64,000 nucleotides of DNA from Chelydra serpentina. Its lineage: Eukaryota > Chordata > Testudines > Chelydridae. The notes under the pieces were generated by a model. It was not told where the DNA came from and made no database searches. It saw only the letters and a program-made list of their open reading frames with translations. How positions within the stretch are numbered: position 1 is the first letter of the stretch; each line of letters begins with the position of its first letter. The translations under genes were made by a program, and so were the position numbers. The DNA is taken from positions 32,351,501 through 32,415,500 of the forward strand of contig JBAIAC010000024.1 of the NCBI GenBank assembly GCA_037349315.1. Reading direction: 5' to 3'. This document shows positions 11,575 to 21,432 of the stretch, in pieces.

Positions 11575-12983
11575 GCAACAAGGGCACACTGTTGACTCAT
11601 ATCGAACTTATCGTCCACTGTAACCTCATGGTCGTTTTCTGCAGAACTGCTGCCTAGCCATTCGGTCCCTAGTCTGTAGCAGTGCATGGGATTCTTCCAT
11701 CCTAAGTGCAGGACTCTGCACTTGTCCTTGTTGAACCTCATCAGATTTCTTTTGGCCCAATCCTCTAATTTGTCTAGGCCCCTCTGTATCCTATCCCTAC
11801 TCTCCAGCGTATCTACCACTCCTCCCAGTTTAGTGTCATCTGCAAACTTGCTGAGGTGCAATCCACGCCATCCTCCAGATCATTAATGAAGTTATTGAAC
11901 AAAACCGGCGCAGCACCGACCCTTGGGCACTCCCCTTGATACCGGCTGCCAACTAGACATTGAGCCATTGATCACTACCCCTTGAGCCCAATGATCTAGC
12001 CAGTTTTCTATCCACCTCACAGTCCATTCATCCAGCCCATACTTCTTTAACTTGCTGGCAAGAACACTGTGGGAGACCGAATCAAAAGCTTTGCTAAAGT
12101 CAAGGAATAACACGCCCATTGCTTTCCCCTCATCCACAGAGCTAGTTATCTTGTCATAGAAGGCAATTAGGTTAGTCAGGCATGACTTGCCATTGGTGAA
12201 TCTATGCTGACTGTTCCTGATCACTTTCCTCTAAGTGCTTCAGAATTGATTGAGGACCTGCTCCATGATTTTTCCAGGGACTGAGGTGAGGCTGACTGGC
12301 CTGTAGTTCCCTGGATCCTCCTTTTTTCCTTTTTTAAAGATGGGTACTACATTAGCCTTTTTCCAGTCATCCGGGACCTCCCCCGATTGCCATGATTTTT
12401 CAAAGATAATGGCCAATGGCTCTGCAATCACATCGGCCAACTCCTTTAGCACCCTTGGATGCAGTGCATCCGGCCCCATTGACTTGTGCTTGTCCAGTTT
12501 TTCTAAATAGTCCTGAACCACTTCTTTCTCCACAGAGGGCTGGTCACCTCCTCCCCATACTGTGCTGCCCAGTGCAGTAGTCTGGGAGCTGACCTTGTTC
12601 GTGAAGACAGGGGCAAGAAAAGCACTGAGTACATTTGCTTTTTCCACATCCTCTGTCTCTAGGTTGCCTCCCCCATTCAGTAAGGGGCCCACACTTTCCT
12701 TGACCTTCTTGTTGCTAACATACCTGAAGAAACCCTTCTTGTAACTCTTAACATCCCTTGCTAGCTGCAACTCCAAATGTGATTTGGCCTTTCTGATTTC
12801 ACTCCTGCATGCCTGAGCAATATTTTTATACCCCTTCCTGGTCATTTGTCCAATCTTCCACTTCTTGTAAGCTTCTTTTTTGTGTTTAAGATCAGCAAGG
12901 ATTTCACTGTTAAGCCAAGCTGGTCGCCTGCCATATTTACTATTCTTTCTACACATCGGGATGGTTTGTTCCTGCAACCTCAA
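11535..12983 (-). pseudogene. CR1 reverse transcriptase remnant
   Basis: Minus-strand frames 12240-12983 (247 codons), 11892-12224 and 11535-11861 lie in one phase, with breaks near 12230 and 11870-11890. They read through the RT in order: [56 protein letters not shown]; then [11 protein letters not shown], with the catalytic FADD at 11835-11846. The FADD aspartates that bind catalytic metal are intact, but the reading frame is not. The last frame runs past the CR1/MITE junction, so its final residues are MITE sequence. Confidence 0.92.
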
Positions 12984-13640
12984 TAAGGATTCTTTAAAAT
13001 ACAGCCAGCTCTCCCCCTCATGTTAGTCTCCCAGGGGATCCTGCCCATCAGTTCCCTGAGGGAGTCAAAGTCTGCTTTTCTGAAGTCCAGGGTTTCTGTT
13101 CTACTGCTCTCCTTTCTTCCTTGTGTCAGGATCCTGAACTCTACCATCTCATGGTCACTGCCTCCCAGGTTCCCATCCACTATTGCTTCCTCTACTATTT
13201 TGTCCCTGTTTGTGAGCAGCAGGTCAAGAAGAGCTTTTCCCCTAGTTGGTTCCTCCAGCACTTGCACCAGGAAATTGTCCCCCTACACTTTCCAAAAACT
13301 TCCTGGATTGTCTGTGCACTGCTGTATTGCTCTCCCAGCAGATATCGGGGTGATTAAAGTCCCCCATGAGAACCTGGGGGGCCTGTGATCTAGTAACTTC
13401 TGTTAGTTGCCTGAAGAAAGCCTCGTCCACCTCATCCCCCTGGTCTGGTGGTTTATAGCAGACTCCCACCATGACATCACCCTTGTTGCTCACACTTCTA
13501 AACTTAATCCAGAGACTCTCAGGTTTTTCTGCAGTTTCATACTGGAGCTCTGAGCAGTCATACTGCTCTCTAACATACAATGCAACTCCCCTGTCTTTTC
13601 TGCCTTGCCTGTCCTTCCCGAACAGTTTATATCCACCCAT
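12980..13640 (-). pseudogene. CR1 AP-endonuclease domain remnant
   Basis: Two minus-strand frames (13242-13640 and 12980-13267) in different phases together give the C-terminal half of an APE-type endonuclease. The first shows GVCYKPPDQ and [11 protein letters not shown], a core strand and its catalytic Asp/Asn region. The second shows LLLTNRDKI and [10 protein letters not shown], which carries the terminal catalytic His. A frameshift near 13250 separates them. In a working element this domain nicks the target to prime reverse transcription. Confidence 0.88.
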
Positions 13641-13690
13641 AACAGTACTCCAGTCATGTGAGTTATCCCACCAAATCTCTGCTATTGTTT

Positions 13691-14116
13691 AATTATACTC
13701 CCTATGTTTATAAAATCAAAGTCCTGCTAGAGGTGGCAGGAAACTGTATATGGTACTTCTCAGTGGCTCATTTGTGTGTATGTCTATAACGGAGAGGGAG
13801 GTTGGAGTATATCGGGTACTTGGCATTGGTGAAGTTCTACCTTTTGATTTTTGTTCTCATTATTACTGAAAAAAATGATGACATGATCCTAATTACATTA
13901 CATAAAGCAGACAAAAGATGAGATTCACTAACATAGAAAAGTTAGAAGGAGATCAAACAGTTGGGAGGGAATATATAATATTTATTAGTATTAAGACTGA
14001 TACTGCATTATTAAGTAACTTTGCTTAAAATATACTGGACAGAGAATAATAATAAGTGTTTAAGGTCTACTGTAAGAAAATCAAATTATACTTGCAAAAC
14101 TTTGTTATTGTTTGAG
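13691..14116. other. Unannotated noncoding stretch
   Basis: AT-rich sequence between CR1 and the Penelope-like fragment. Nothing recognised. Confidence 0.5.
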
Positions 14117-14874
14117 TTATTAGAAAGTAGAGAGACAAGGTGGGTGAGGTAATATCTTTTACTGGACCAACTTCTGTTGGTGAGAGAGACAAGCTTTCGT
14201 GCCACGCGGAGCTTTTTTTCAGGTCTCTCCCTGTGTCACAGCTAAATGCAAGGTGGAACAGATTGTTTAGCAAAAGCAGTTAGCACCCATTATAAGGGAC
14301 CATTCAAGGTAGAGTGTCCTGTTAACACCTCTGCAGTCATAGCACAAAAAAAGGGGGTTAGTGGGTTACAGATTGTTGTAATAAGCCATAAATCCAGTGT
14401 CTCTGTTCAGTCCATGATTTTTAGTGTCTAGCAGACTTATGAATTTAAGCTCCCAGGCTCGTTTTTTGAAAGTGTTGTGCAGGTTTCCTTTGAAGATGAG
14501 GACTGATAGCTCAGATATAGAGTCATTGGTTTATGAAAAGTGTTCACCCACAGGTGAGTAGGGTGTTTTTTGTCTTTTATCATTTTCCTGTGAGAGTTCA
14601 TTCGAGCGCATAGAGGTTTCACCCACATAACTGCTGTTGGGGCATTTAGTGCACTGGATGAGGTACATCATATGTTGTGATAGACACGTGTAGGGCCCAT
14701 GGATCTGAAAGGTGTGTTGTGGGGAGTGTTGATCATCGTAGCAGTGCAGATACGTCGGCAGGTTTTGTTTGCATCTGTTGTTCTGTCAGGGTCTGGTGCC
14801 ACTTTGAGGTGGTGTGTCCGGGTCTGTGGGGAGCTTGCTTCTGATAATGAGCTTGGTGAGTATTATTAGAAAGT
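14117..14874 (-). mobile_element. Penelope-like retroelement fragment with perfect 12 bp TSD
   Basis: The element spans 14129-14862. It is bounded by a perfect 12 bp duplication, TTATTAGAAAGT at 14117-14128 and 14863-14874. On the minus strand it encodes the C-terminal part of a Penelope protein: a CTKCPNSSYVGET segment (GIY-YIG endonuclease type, near 14620-14656) followed by an MNSHRKMIKDKK-like stretch. Downstream, at 14195-14222, is a hammerhead-like block (see findings). The reverse transcriptase part is missing, so this is a 5'-truncated copy. The clean duplication shows it arrived as one insertion. Confidence 0.82.
14437..14656 (-). pseudogene. Penelope GIY-YIG endonuclease remnant
   Basis: A minus-strand frame gives cysteine-containing CTKCP, then YVGET, then R-MNSHRK and THLWVNTFHKP. 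In Penelope-like elements the GIY-YIG domain sits at the C-terminus and cleaves the target DNA. A frameshift lies near 14610 between YVGET and the RMNSHR segment. Only about 70 residues remain. Confidence 0.72.
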
Positions 14875-16287
14875 CGTGAAATCAGATATTCACAGAAATA
14901 AGATACTTACTATAGGAGGAATACAAGGTATTCATCTTGCAGGCATGCATCTTATTTCCCAACATAACACTCAAAAGAAAGCCATCTCCTTCCCTTCTTT
15001 CAAGACGAATGTACACAAGGGATTGCTGGGACTCAGGAAGCTGCAAATCTCTGTCTTCATATCTTCTACTGCAGAAACAGAGTTCAGGTTCAAGCTACTA
15101 GCTGGCAAAGCTCTTCTAATGCCTCCGAAGTAAGTTCACATACAGGAGAGTGAGAAGCAAAAGAATTTCTTGCCACAATGAAACAAATCAGAGAGCCTGT
15201 AGGATGCAGAAACCTCAGCCCTGTTTCCTTCAGGAATCCCTCACACACATCTGTCACCTGTTATGATTACAGAACTTCAGTGCTGCACCCTGACAACTCT
15301 GTCCCTCCCCCTGATGAATCTGTACAAAGTTCTTTCTTTTTGGAAGACAAGATAGTGTCTCTTAGCTCTTCTCTATTGTATGGATTAAGCAAACATATAT
15401 AGCCCAGGGGATTTCATCTGAAGCCTCCACATACAGCAAAGGAGGGGAGAAACACACTTTCAGCTTCTCGAGGAGGTAGATATGAAAAAGCAAACTGAAA
15501 AATTTAGCACAAATAGGGGACAAACCTCACAGCTTAACTTATGTGCATTGCTAGTGGAGCAAACATTTCTGTGCTTAATTCTATTTAGGGTTTTGCTTTC
15601 CAGGTTCCCTTTAAGTGCATTAATGCTCCTTCCTCATTCTTAATGCTTGCTTTTTTTCTGCTACAGAACAGAGTGTCCTTGCAGAGATATCATTGTTATC
15701 TTTTTCTGTGTCATAGATAACCCAGCTCTCACTCCTCACCATCAAGCCATCACTCAGTCAAGGTAATTTGCCTCTTGTCCCTCTTTCAGTGCTTTCTTTT
15801 CATTTGCTTGTCAGGGTACTGTGTGTCCTTGGCCTCTTCTCAGTCTGTTCATCCTAACCTAAGGGTGGGTTGAGATTCTCCTTTCACATTTTCCTTCTTT
15901 TTGTTGCTACAGTTCTCCATCTTCCTTAGTCCTTCTCAGTGTTCATCCAGTCTTTCTGACGTGGTTGCTGTAATGCTACCTTGCTTCATAATATAGCCAG
16001 TCTGGTTTTTCTGAATAACTTCAGCTGCTGTTTTGAGTCCCTACACTTTCACTTTTAGAATGGAAACCATCTTGCACTTTGTATGGCATAGCTGTCTTGA
16101 GATTTCTACAGTAACAGGAACACTGTACAGGCACTACACCAAACCTCTTTAGGTTTTTGGTAGTCATTGTGTGTGGCAGTTGGTGCGTCTCATTTCTGAT
16201 GCCATCTTTGTTGTTGGACTAGGTCAGTGTGTGACTTACAGTCTCTCAAACTATCTACACTTCCATACACAAGCCCTGACTTTCCAA
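14875..16287. other. Unannotated noncoding stretch
   Basis: About 1.4 kb. Two open frames (14876-15133 and 15178-15402) have no recognisable features. The sequence has mildly pyrimidine-rich parts near 15700-15960. No repeat boundary recognised. Confidence 0.45.
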
Positions 16288-16713
16288 AGTGCCAGGGGGT
16301 GCTCAACCCCTGGCTCTGCCCCAGGTCCCACCCTCACTCCACCCCTTACCCCAAGGTCCCACCCCGCCATGCCTCTTCCTGCCCCCACTCCACCCCCTCT
16401 CCCAAGCGCATCGCATCCTCGCTCCTCCCCCACAGCTTCCTGCACGTTGTGAAACAGCTGATTGTGGTTGGCAGGAGGCGCCGGGAGGGGTGGGGGCGGT
16501 ACAGATCTGCAGGGCCCTCCGGCGGGTGGGAGGTGCTCGGGGGGGTAGAGGGAAGCTAATAGCGGAGCTGCTCGTGGGTGCTTAGCACCCATGGGGGGGG
16601 GTTGGAGCTGCTGGGGGGGGGCTGGAGCACCCATGGGGGGAAAATGGTGGGTGCTAAGCACCATTTTCCCCCCATGGGTGCTCCAGCCCCAGAGCACCCA
16701 CGGAGTCAGTGCT
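16288..16713. mobile_element. GC-rich inverted-repeat element (nonautonomous DNA transposon)
   Basis: The ends are inverted: agtgccagggggtgctc on the left, and a right end whose complement reads gcactgactccgtgggtgct. The interior is strongly C-rich on the left half and G-rich on the right half, in sharp contrast with the AT-rich flanks. It contains a perfect hairpin at 16625-16683. I found no clean target duplication. Proline- or glycine-rich frames here are composition artefacts. Confidence 0.65.
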
Positions 16714-16869
16714 TATGCTTCCATGTTTCACGCAGACTTATAAAATGGGCTTGGAGAGATTACACTAATAACAAAAATATTCACTTCTGTGCTACCAGAC
16801 ACTATAGAGTTCTAGTATGCATATCCTAATGACCATATATTTGATTACCATAGAATGTCTCGTATGCTT

Positions 16870-17052
16870 CAGGGCATCAGCCATCTTTTAACTAATGGAG
16901 GCTAGAAAGAAGTTTTTCCTGTGAACAGGCTATTCCCTAAATGTCTCCTGCATTATTTGTTGTACTTTCGTTTGAAGCATATGGTATTGGCCAGTGTCAG
17001 AGACAGGATACTGGGCTAGATGCAGCACTGGTCTATTCTTGTGTTCCTAGTT
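16870..17052 (+). mobile_element. CR1-type LINE 3' fragment
   Basis: Contains agtgtcagagacaggatact followed by 'gggctagatgcagcactggt' and ends ttcttgtgttcct. This is the standard 3'-UTR layout of one CR1 lineage, in which the element ends in a short TTCTTGTGTTCC-like tail. The upstream part (ggaggctagaaagaagtttt) is also typical. No coding part remains. Confidence 0.7.
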
Positions 17053-17251
17053 CTGCAATCTTACACACTGCACAAGATCGTAGGTGCAATTGGCAGGGTT
17101 GGAGTTGACCATATTCTTTGTGCATACATGTATAATGGAGCTCAAATGGGGTGGTGCTTTTTAAAGGCATTGTCTATTTATGATTTAAAAACACTATAGC
17201 ATTACTTAGTATTTGAGTATGTCTGTAGGGTCTAGTATATTTCTACTGTGT

Positions 17252-17852
17252 ATGTTTGTGATGGGGCTTAGTCACCACTGTGGCGCCTTCTGCTGGCTGT
17301 CCTGGGGATTAACTCTGTTCGCCCTCCTCTGATGGTGCTTGGCACCGTCACTTTTGTTCCAGGACCTGTGCCACTCCCAGGACTGCGGTGTCTTCTTCAG
17401 TAAAACTACCCTCCTGCTGTGCCACACGCTGTGTTACCCCCTTCTGGGGGGACCTGCAATCTCTGTCCAGCCACTTCTCTCAGTGGCAACTGCAGTCCAT
17501 TGTCCCGGGCTGCTTCCCATGTGGCTTCATCACCTTTTTCTTCCCTTACCTCAGGGCCTCAGCCTGCAGGCCTTAGCAGCCAGCCAGGAGCTTTCTCTAG
17601 CTCCCTCGTTCCCTGCTTGCAGGACTGCTTTGTCCCAGGTGCTGGCACTCCTTCCTCCTGCTAGGAGCCTGGTCTTCTCCCCTCAAGCTCCAGTCAGCTA
17701 CTGTCCTCCAGCCCTTCTTATATGAGCCTGCCTGGCCATGACTGGCTGCCTCTCTCAGCGCCTTTCTAATTGGCTGCCTCCGGCGCAGCTGCTCTAGGGC
17801 TGCTTTTAACCCCTTTTCTGCCAGTGAGGGGCACCTGCCCCATCACAATGTC
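17252..17852 (-). mobile_element. 591 bp solo LTR
   Basis: The LTR is 17257-17847. On the minus strand it begins TGTGATGGGGC and ends GCCCCATCACA, an 11 bp terminal inverted repeat with canonical TG/CA ends. The flanks ATGTT (17252-17256) and ATGTC (17848-17852) fit a 5 bp duplication with one change. On the minus strand a TATAAG box lies at about 17717-17722. There is no second LTR or internal region nearby, so it is a solo LTR left by recombination. Whether it is Gypsy or ERV cannot be told from the LTR alone. The 128-codon frame at 17339-17725 is spurious. Confidence 0.82.
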
Positions 17853-18142
17853 ACATGAGGTTTGCAAAAAGGATCATAATACGGTAAAGTTTTCTGATTT
17901 TAGTTAAGCTAATTTTTGATAATAAGTTACTTTGTGGGCATAATTGTAAAATATTAGTGTTTGACTTAGGAATCAGAGATGCTGCTGCAAAAAGGTGTAT
18001 AACTTTTCAGTTCTGTATGCCAAACCTTGAGATCACATGACAATATGATTTCTTGCATGAGAATCTACCACTTGTACAAAACTAGTAATTGTAATGAACC
18101 CCTTTTTCCTACTTCACCAGTTAAATTCATATATTTTTATTA
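17853..18142. other. Short AT-rich spacer
   Basis: Nothing recognised between the LTR and the GC-rich hAT element. Confidence 0.5.
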
Positions 18143-18554
18143 ATTAGTACCAGGGCCGTCCCTAGGGGGGTGCAGGGCCCTGGACAACCCCCCCTGCTCC
18201 AGCCCAGGCCCCGCCCCACTCCATCCCTTCCCCCAATGCCCCTGCCCTTCCCCTCGCCCCACCTCTTCCCACTCCTGCTCCACCCCTTCCCCGCCCCATT
18301 CCACCTCTTCCCCGCCCCATTCCACCCCTTCCCCCAAGCCCCTGAGCCTGCCCCGCCTCTTTCCGGCTTCCACCCCCTCCCCCAAGTGACGCCGGGAGCC
18401 GACGGGGTGGAGCAGGGTGGGCTGCGGCCAGGTCACTTGCTGCTCCCAGCGCTAGGCCCCCCACTAACCCCCCAGGCCACCCTGGACCCCGCATCCCAAA
18501 GCGTGGGGCCCCCCCAAAGCGCGGGGCCTGGGGCGGTTGTACTCTGATTAGTAC
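18143..18554. mobile_element. 396 bp GC-rich hAT element with perfect 8 bp TSD
   Basis: The element runs 18151-18546. It starts CAGGGCCGTCC and ends TGTACTCTG, the CAG...CTG ends common in hAT elements. A perfect 8 bp duplication ATTAGTAC lies at 18143-18150 and 18547-18554. The interior is about 75% GC with near-repeats of a roughly 21 bp unit (ccttccccgccccattccac). Nonautonomous; glycine- and proline-rich frames inside are artefacts of composition. Confidence 0.86.
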
Positions 18555-19031
18555 TATTCTCTTAGGGTGCTGTAAGCTTATACTCTTCTTTACAAACAGT
18601 GTAAGACCCATTTACTGCACCAAGGGGTGTATAATCTAAATTAGATAAGACACCCAAGATACTGAATTTACTTGCCTAGTGATCAATTAACCAAGGTTTG
18701 AGTCTCCAAAGCATTTATAAAGAAAGGCAACCCATTTTCTCAAGTTGGACCATGACCAAGAATATGAAGTGAAATTCTGCTTGACCCTACTACTGCCTTC
18801 TCAGAATCAAATATATATACTATAGAGTAGCTCATGTTCATCATTCATTTCAGATTGGTAGTGCTATAGGAGAAATCCTGGTTTACCTAATACAATCAAA
18901 GTTGTCTATATCCAGCAGTTGTAGCATCTGGCTAGGATTCTGCACTGCACCTTCTGAAGATGCAACAAAGAAGATGCAACCTGGGATGGAGTGAGGGAGT
19001 GGGGCAAAGGTGATTCTAAATAATTTTTAAC
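18555..19031. other. Unannotated noncoding stretch
   Basis: No gene or repeat recognised. Confidence 0.5.
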
Positions 19032-19988
19032 CAGAGTGGATAATAATTGATAATTTAAAAAATATTTTTTTTATTTAATCAGTCTCTATGGATTTTGTTA
19101 TTTAAATTAGAATTTCTTTTTTTTAAAAAACAAACCTGTTTAAAATGAAATCTGAATGTAATATGAAATATGTGAATGCCTACATTTATTATGCTTCCTT
19201 AAAACACTTAAAGATGCTGAATTCATGAGCCTCTTAAAAAAGACTTTGAGTTAAAGTTTGGTTTTCTATATAAAGAAAGAATCAAGGGGAAAAGCTTCTA
19301 ACATTTGAGGTCAAACTTTATAAATACGGCACAATAGGTCAGCCTAAGTAACTTAAGAGACTGTTTCATTTTCTAGAGATTTAGACGAGACTAGGAATTT
19401 AAGTTTGAGCTTCTTTCCCATAGGCATATCTGAAAAATTTCCCAGGCTGACCTGAAATCATCATTTACTTTAATTCACTGATTATAGTTAATCCCTCTGT
19501 TTAATAAATCATGTACTTGTAATGTGAAACGTTTATATAAGAGAAGTCTATGTATCCAAAATATTTTAAGGTTGTTTTAACACAAATACATTTTCTGCTG
19601 TTTTGAATGTTTAACTAAATTCCAGTTACTGTCCTAATGCAGCTTGACAAATCATGAGCAAAAAGTTAATTATCTAATATATAAGCAAATGTATCATTTG
19701 CCATTTTCTAACATACTAAAACTATACAATTAGTAAGAATCTGAAAATATTAAGTTAAATAATTGTTTAAAAAATCATAGCTACTTACAGAGTACCCTCC
19801 AAGGTAGAAAAAAGATCTACCAAACCTAGTGTAAAGGCTCTATTTAGTTGTAAATCAATGTGTTTTAATAGTTATATCAACCAGTGAGGGTTCTTTAGAA
19901 AATAACTGAAGTACAAATGGAAAAGTTAATTAAAATTGATGATTTAAATCGAGGCTTTCCACTTGGTGACTTAAATCAATCCATCCTG
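19032..19988. mobile_element. AT-rich DNA transposon remnant (about 0.96 kb)
   Basis: The left end CAGAGTGGATAATAATTGAT and the right end, in complement CAGGATGGATTGATTTAAG, look like diverged terminal inverted repeats with hAT-style CAG ends. The right part contains 'gatgatttaaatcgaggctt', which I associate with a dispersed turtle repeat. The flanking 8-mers match only weakly. There is no transposase frame. It explains the extreme AT richness of this kilobase. Confidence 0.5.
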
Positions 19989-20349
19989 CTTTTTTGTCCT
20001 CAGGAATTGCTCTACTTCAGGGTGTACCCCTTCCTATGCCAGGTCTGCCTATGAACTGTTCTGCTGTGCCCCTCCTGTCAATGGAATTCTCCCCCAGCCA
20101 ATTGCAGGGCTTTTACATTTCCTGTATGCTACCACATACAGGGGCTGTAGTGGGAGCTACAATCTCACCTTCTGGGTTTACAGCTAAAATCAGCTTAAAA
20201 TAGACACAATCTTGTCTGAGCTTTATTTTTTTAAGGACAGAGGTATAGTCTCTTAGGGATATTTGGGGAATTTTATTCATTCAAATTCATCTGATTCTTA
20301 TTGGGGTTAAATGAAGAAACTAGCTTTAATGGGAGTTACTTACATACAT
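19989..20349. other. Unannotated noncoding stretch
   Basis: No gene or repeat recognised. Confidence 0.5.
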
Positions 20350-20488
20350 TCTCAAGCTAGGGTGACCAGATGTCCCGATTTTATAGGGACAGTCCCGATT
20401 TTGGGGTGTTTTTCTTATATGGGCTCCTATTACCCCCCATCTCCATCCCGATTTTTCACATTTGCTGTCTGGTCACGCTATCTCAAGC
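20350..20488. mobile_element. 123 bp hAT-type MITE, second copy, perfect 8 bp TSD
   Basis: The element runs 20358-20480. It has the same family and ends as the one at 3715, with one mismatch in the right inverted repeat (tctggtcacgcta). A perfect 8 bp duplication TCTCAAGC lies at 20350-20357 and 20481-20488. Confidence 0.9.
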
Positions 20489-21129
20489 ACTGAACTGAGA
20501 AAAGAGCCCACATTGTGTCTGTATGGGGACTGTGTTAAGAAACCACATGTTAAAGTAACTTAAATAATGTAATCACAAACATACAAGTGAAAAAGGGAGT
20601 AGGGGATACTTTTAGTAGTGAAATCCAGTGTCTCGTTGAGGGTGCATCTTAGAGAAGCAAAATAGGGCACAAATTCATGTATTTGTTTTACTTGCAGGCC
20701 CTCTTTAGCTCCGTGATGACCTTCTGGTACAGAACACTTGTATAAATATATATTTCCTCTGCAGTCAGTGGAATTACTCCGGTTTCATGCTGGTATAAGT
20801 GAATTTGACTCAGTGAAACTAGAGTGGTCTATTTTACAGTTCTGGTTCTTATGCTCTAGCACACTGCTGATGCTGGGATGCAGACACCACAAAGGAATGT
20901 TAAAATCATCCATGAGGCTCTTTTAATTGAAACTGAAAATTCATTAAGCTTTTATTCAAAGCCTAGATGTTGGGCCTAAATGTTTTTGATAAGTGCCCCT
21001 TTGTGGACTTTGAAATGTTGTTGTTACAGGATTTGTGTCCTGTGTATAGTAGAGTCTGGATTTCAGTTTCTAACCGCTTGAATTCAGAGAGGAAGCATTG
21101 TTGAGTCAAAAAGGCACAAGCCTAGACAA
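20489..21129. other. Unannotated noncoding stretch
   Basis: Contains a fragment resembling the short palindromic family near 20760-20815. Nothing else recognised. Confidence 0.45.
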
Positions 21130-21360
21130 CAGGACTCCTGGGTTGTTATCAGATCTATGGCTGGCTGGCTGACTCTGGCTCAGTTCAGCAGTCCGTCCCT
21201 ATTCAGTAAGCATTTATGCATGCGCGTACGTAAGTCCGTCCCCAAATGCCTTCCTGAATTGAGACCCATGTGAGGGCAAGTTATTTAATTCCTCTGTGTC
21301 ATAGTTTACCCTACCTATCAGAGGAGCATAATACCACCTCATAGGGGTGTTCTGGGGCTT
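21130..21360 (+). repeat. MIR-like SINE, probably interrupted
   Basis: The head contains aggactcctgggttgttatc. The tail contains gggcaagttatttaattcct, then 'ctgtgtcatagtttaccc' and 'gcataataccacctcatag'. These match the MIR core and 3' layout in order. About 70 bp of unrelated sequence (21195-21270) lies between the two blocks. Confidence 0.55.
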
Positions 21361-21367
21361 AGAGTGA

Positions 21368-21432
21368 TACCCTGGCTCTTTTGAAGTCAATGACAAAACT
21401 CCCATTGACTTCAACAGGGCCAGGACTTGATC
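21368..21432. repeat. Short palindromic repeat, TTGACTTCAATGG family
   Basis: Left arm taccctggctcttttgaagt; the right arm in complement begins ggatcaagtcctggccctgt. The central part carries 'cattgacttcaac'. Confidence 0.55.

Larger units (their letters stand above)
10656..13690 (-). mobile_element. 5'-truncated CR1 LINE
   Basis: A non-LTR retrotransposon on the minus strand. Its 3' end on the plus strand shows the CR1 octamer-type tail (agaatcatagaataatagaa) and the well-known 'ggtcatctagtccaactccc' block. Going upstream it carries the reverse-transcriptase C-terminus, the catalytic FADD box, the RT N-terminus and the endonuclease C-terminus. The endonuclease N-terminus and ORF1 are missing, so the copy is about 2.7 kb of an original of roughly 4-5 kb. 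A 296 bp MITE splits it at 11276-11571. Frameshifts and stops make it inactive. Confidence 0.93.

Noticed and set aside
16227..16697. Proline/glycine-rich open frames on both strands
   Set aside because: They result from the GC-rich inverted-repeat element; all frames open by composition.
17339..17725. 128-codon plus-strand frame, hydrophobic
   Set aside because: It lies wholly inside an LTR on the opposite strand and has no domain.
18140..18611. 149-codon glycine-rich minus-strand frame
   Set aside because: It runs through the GC-rich hAT element and out of both ends; the insertion boundaries cut across it.
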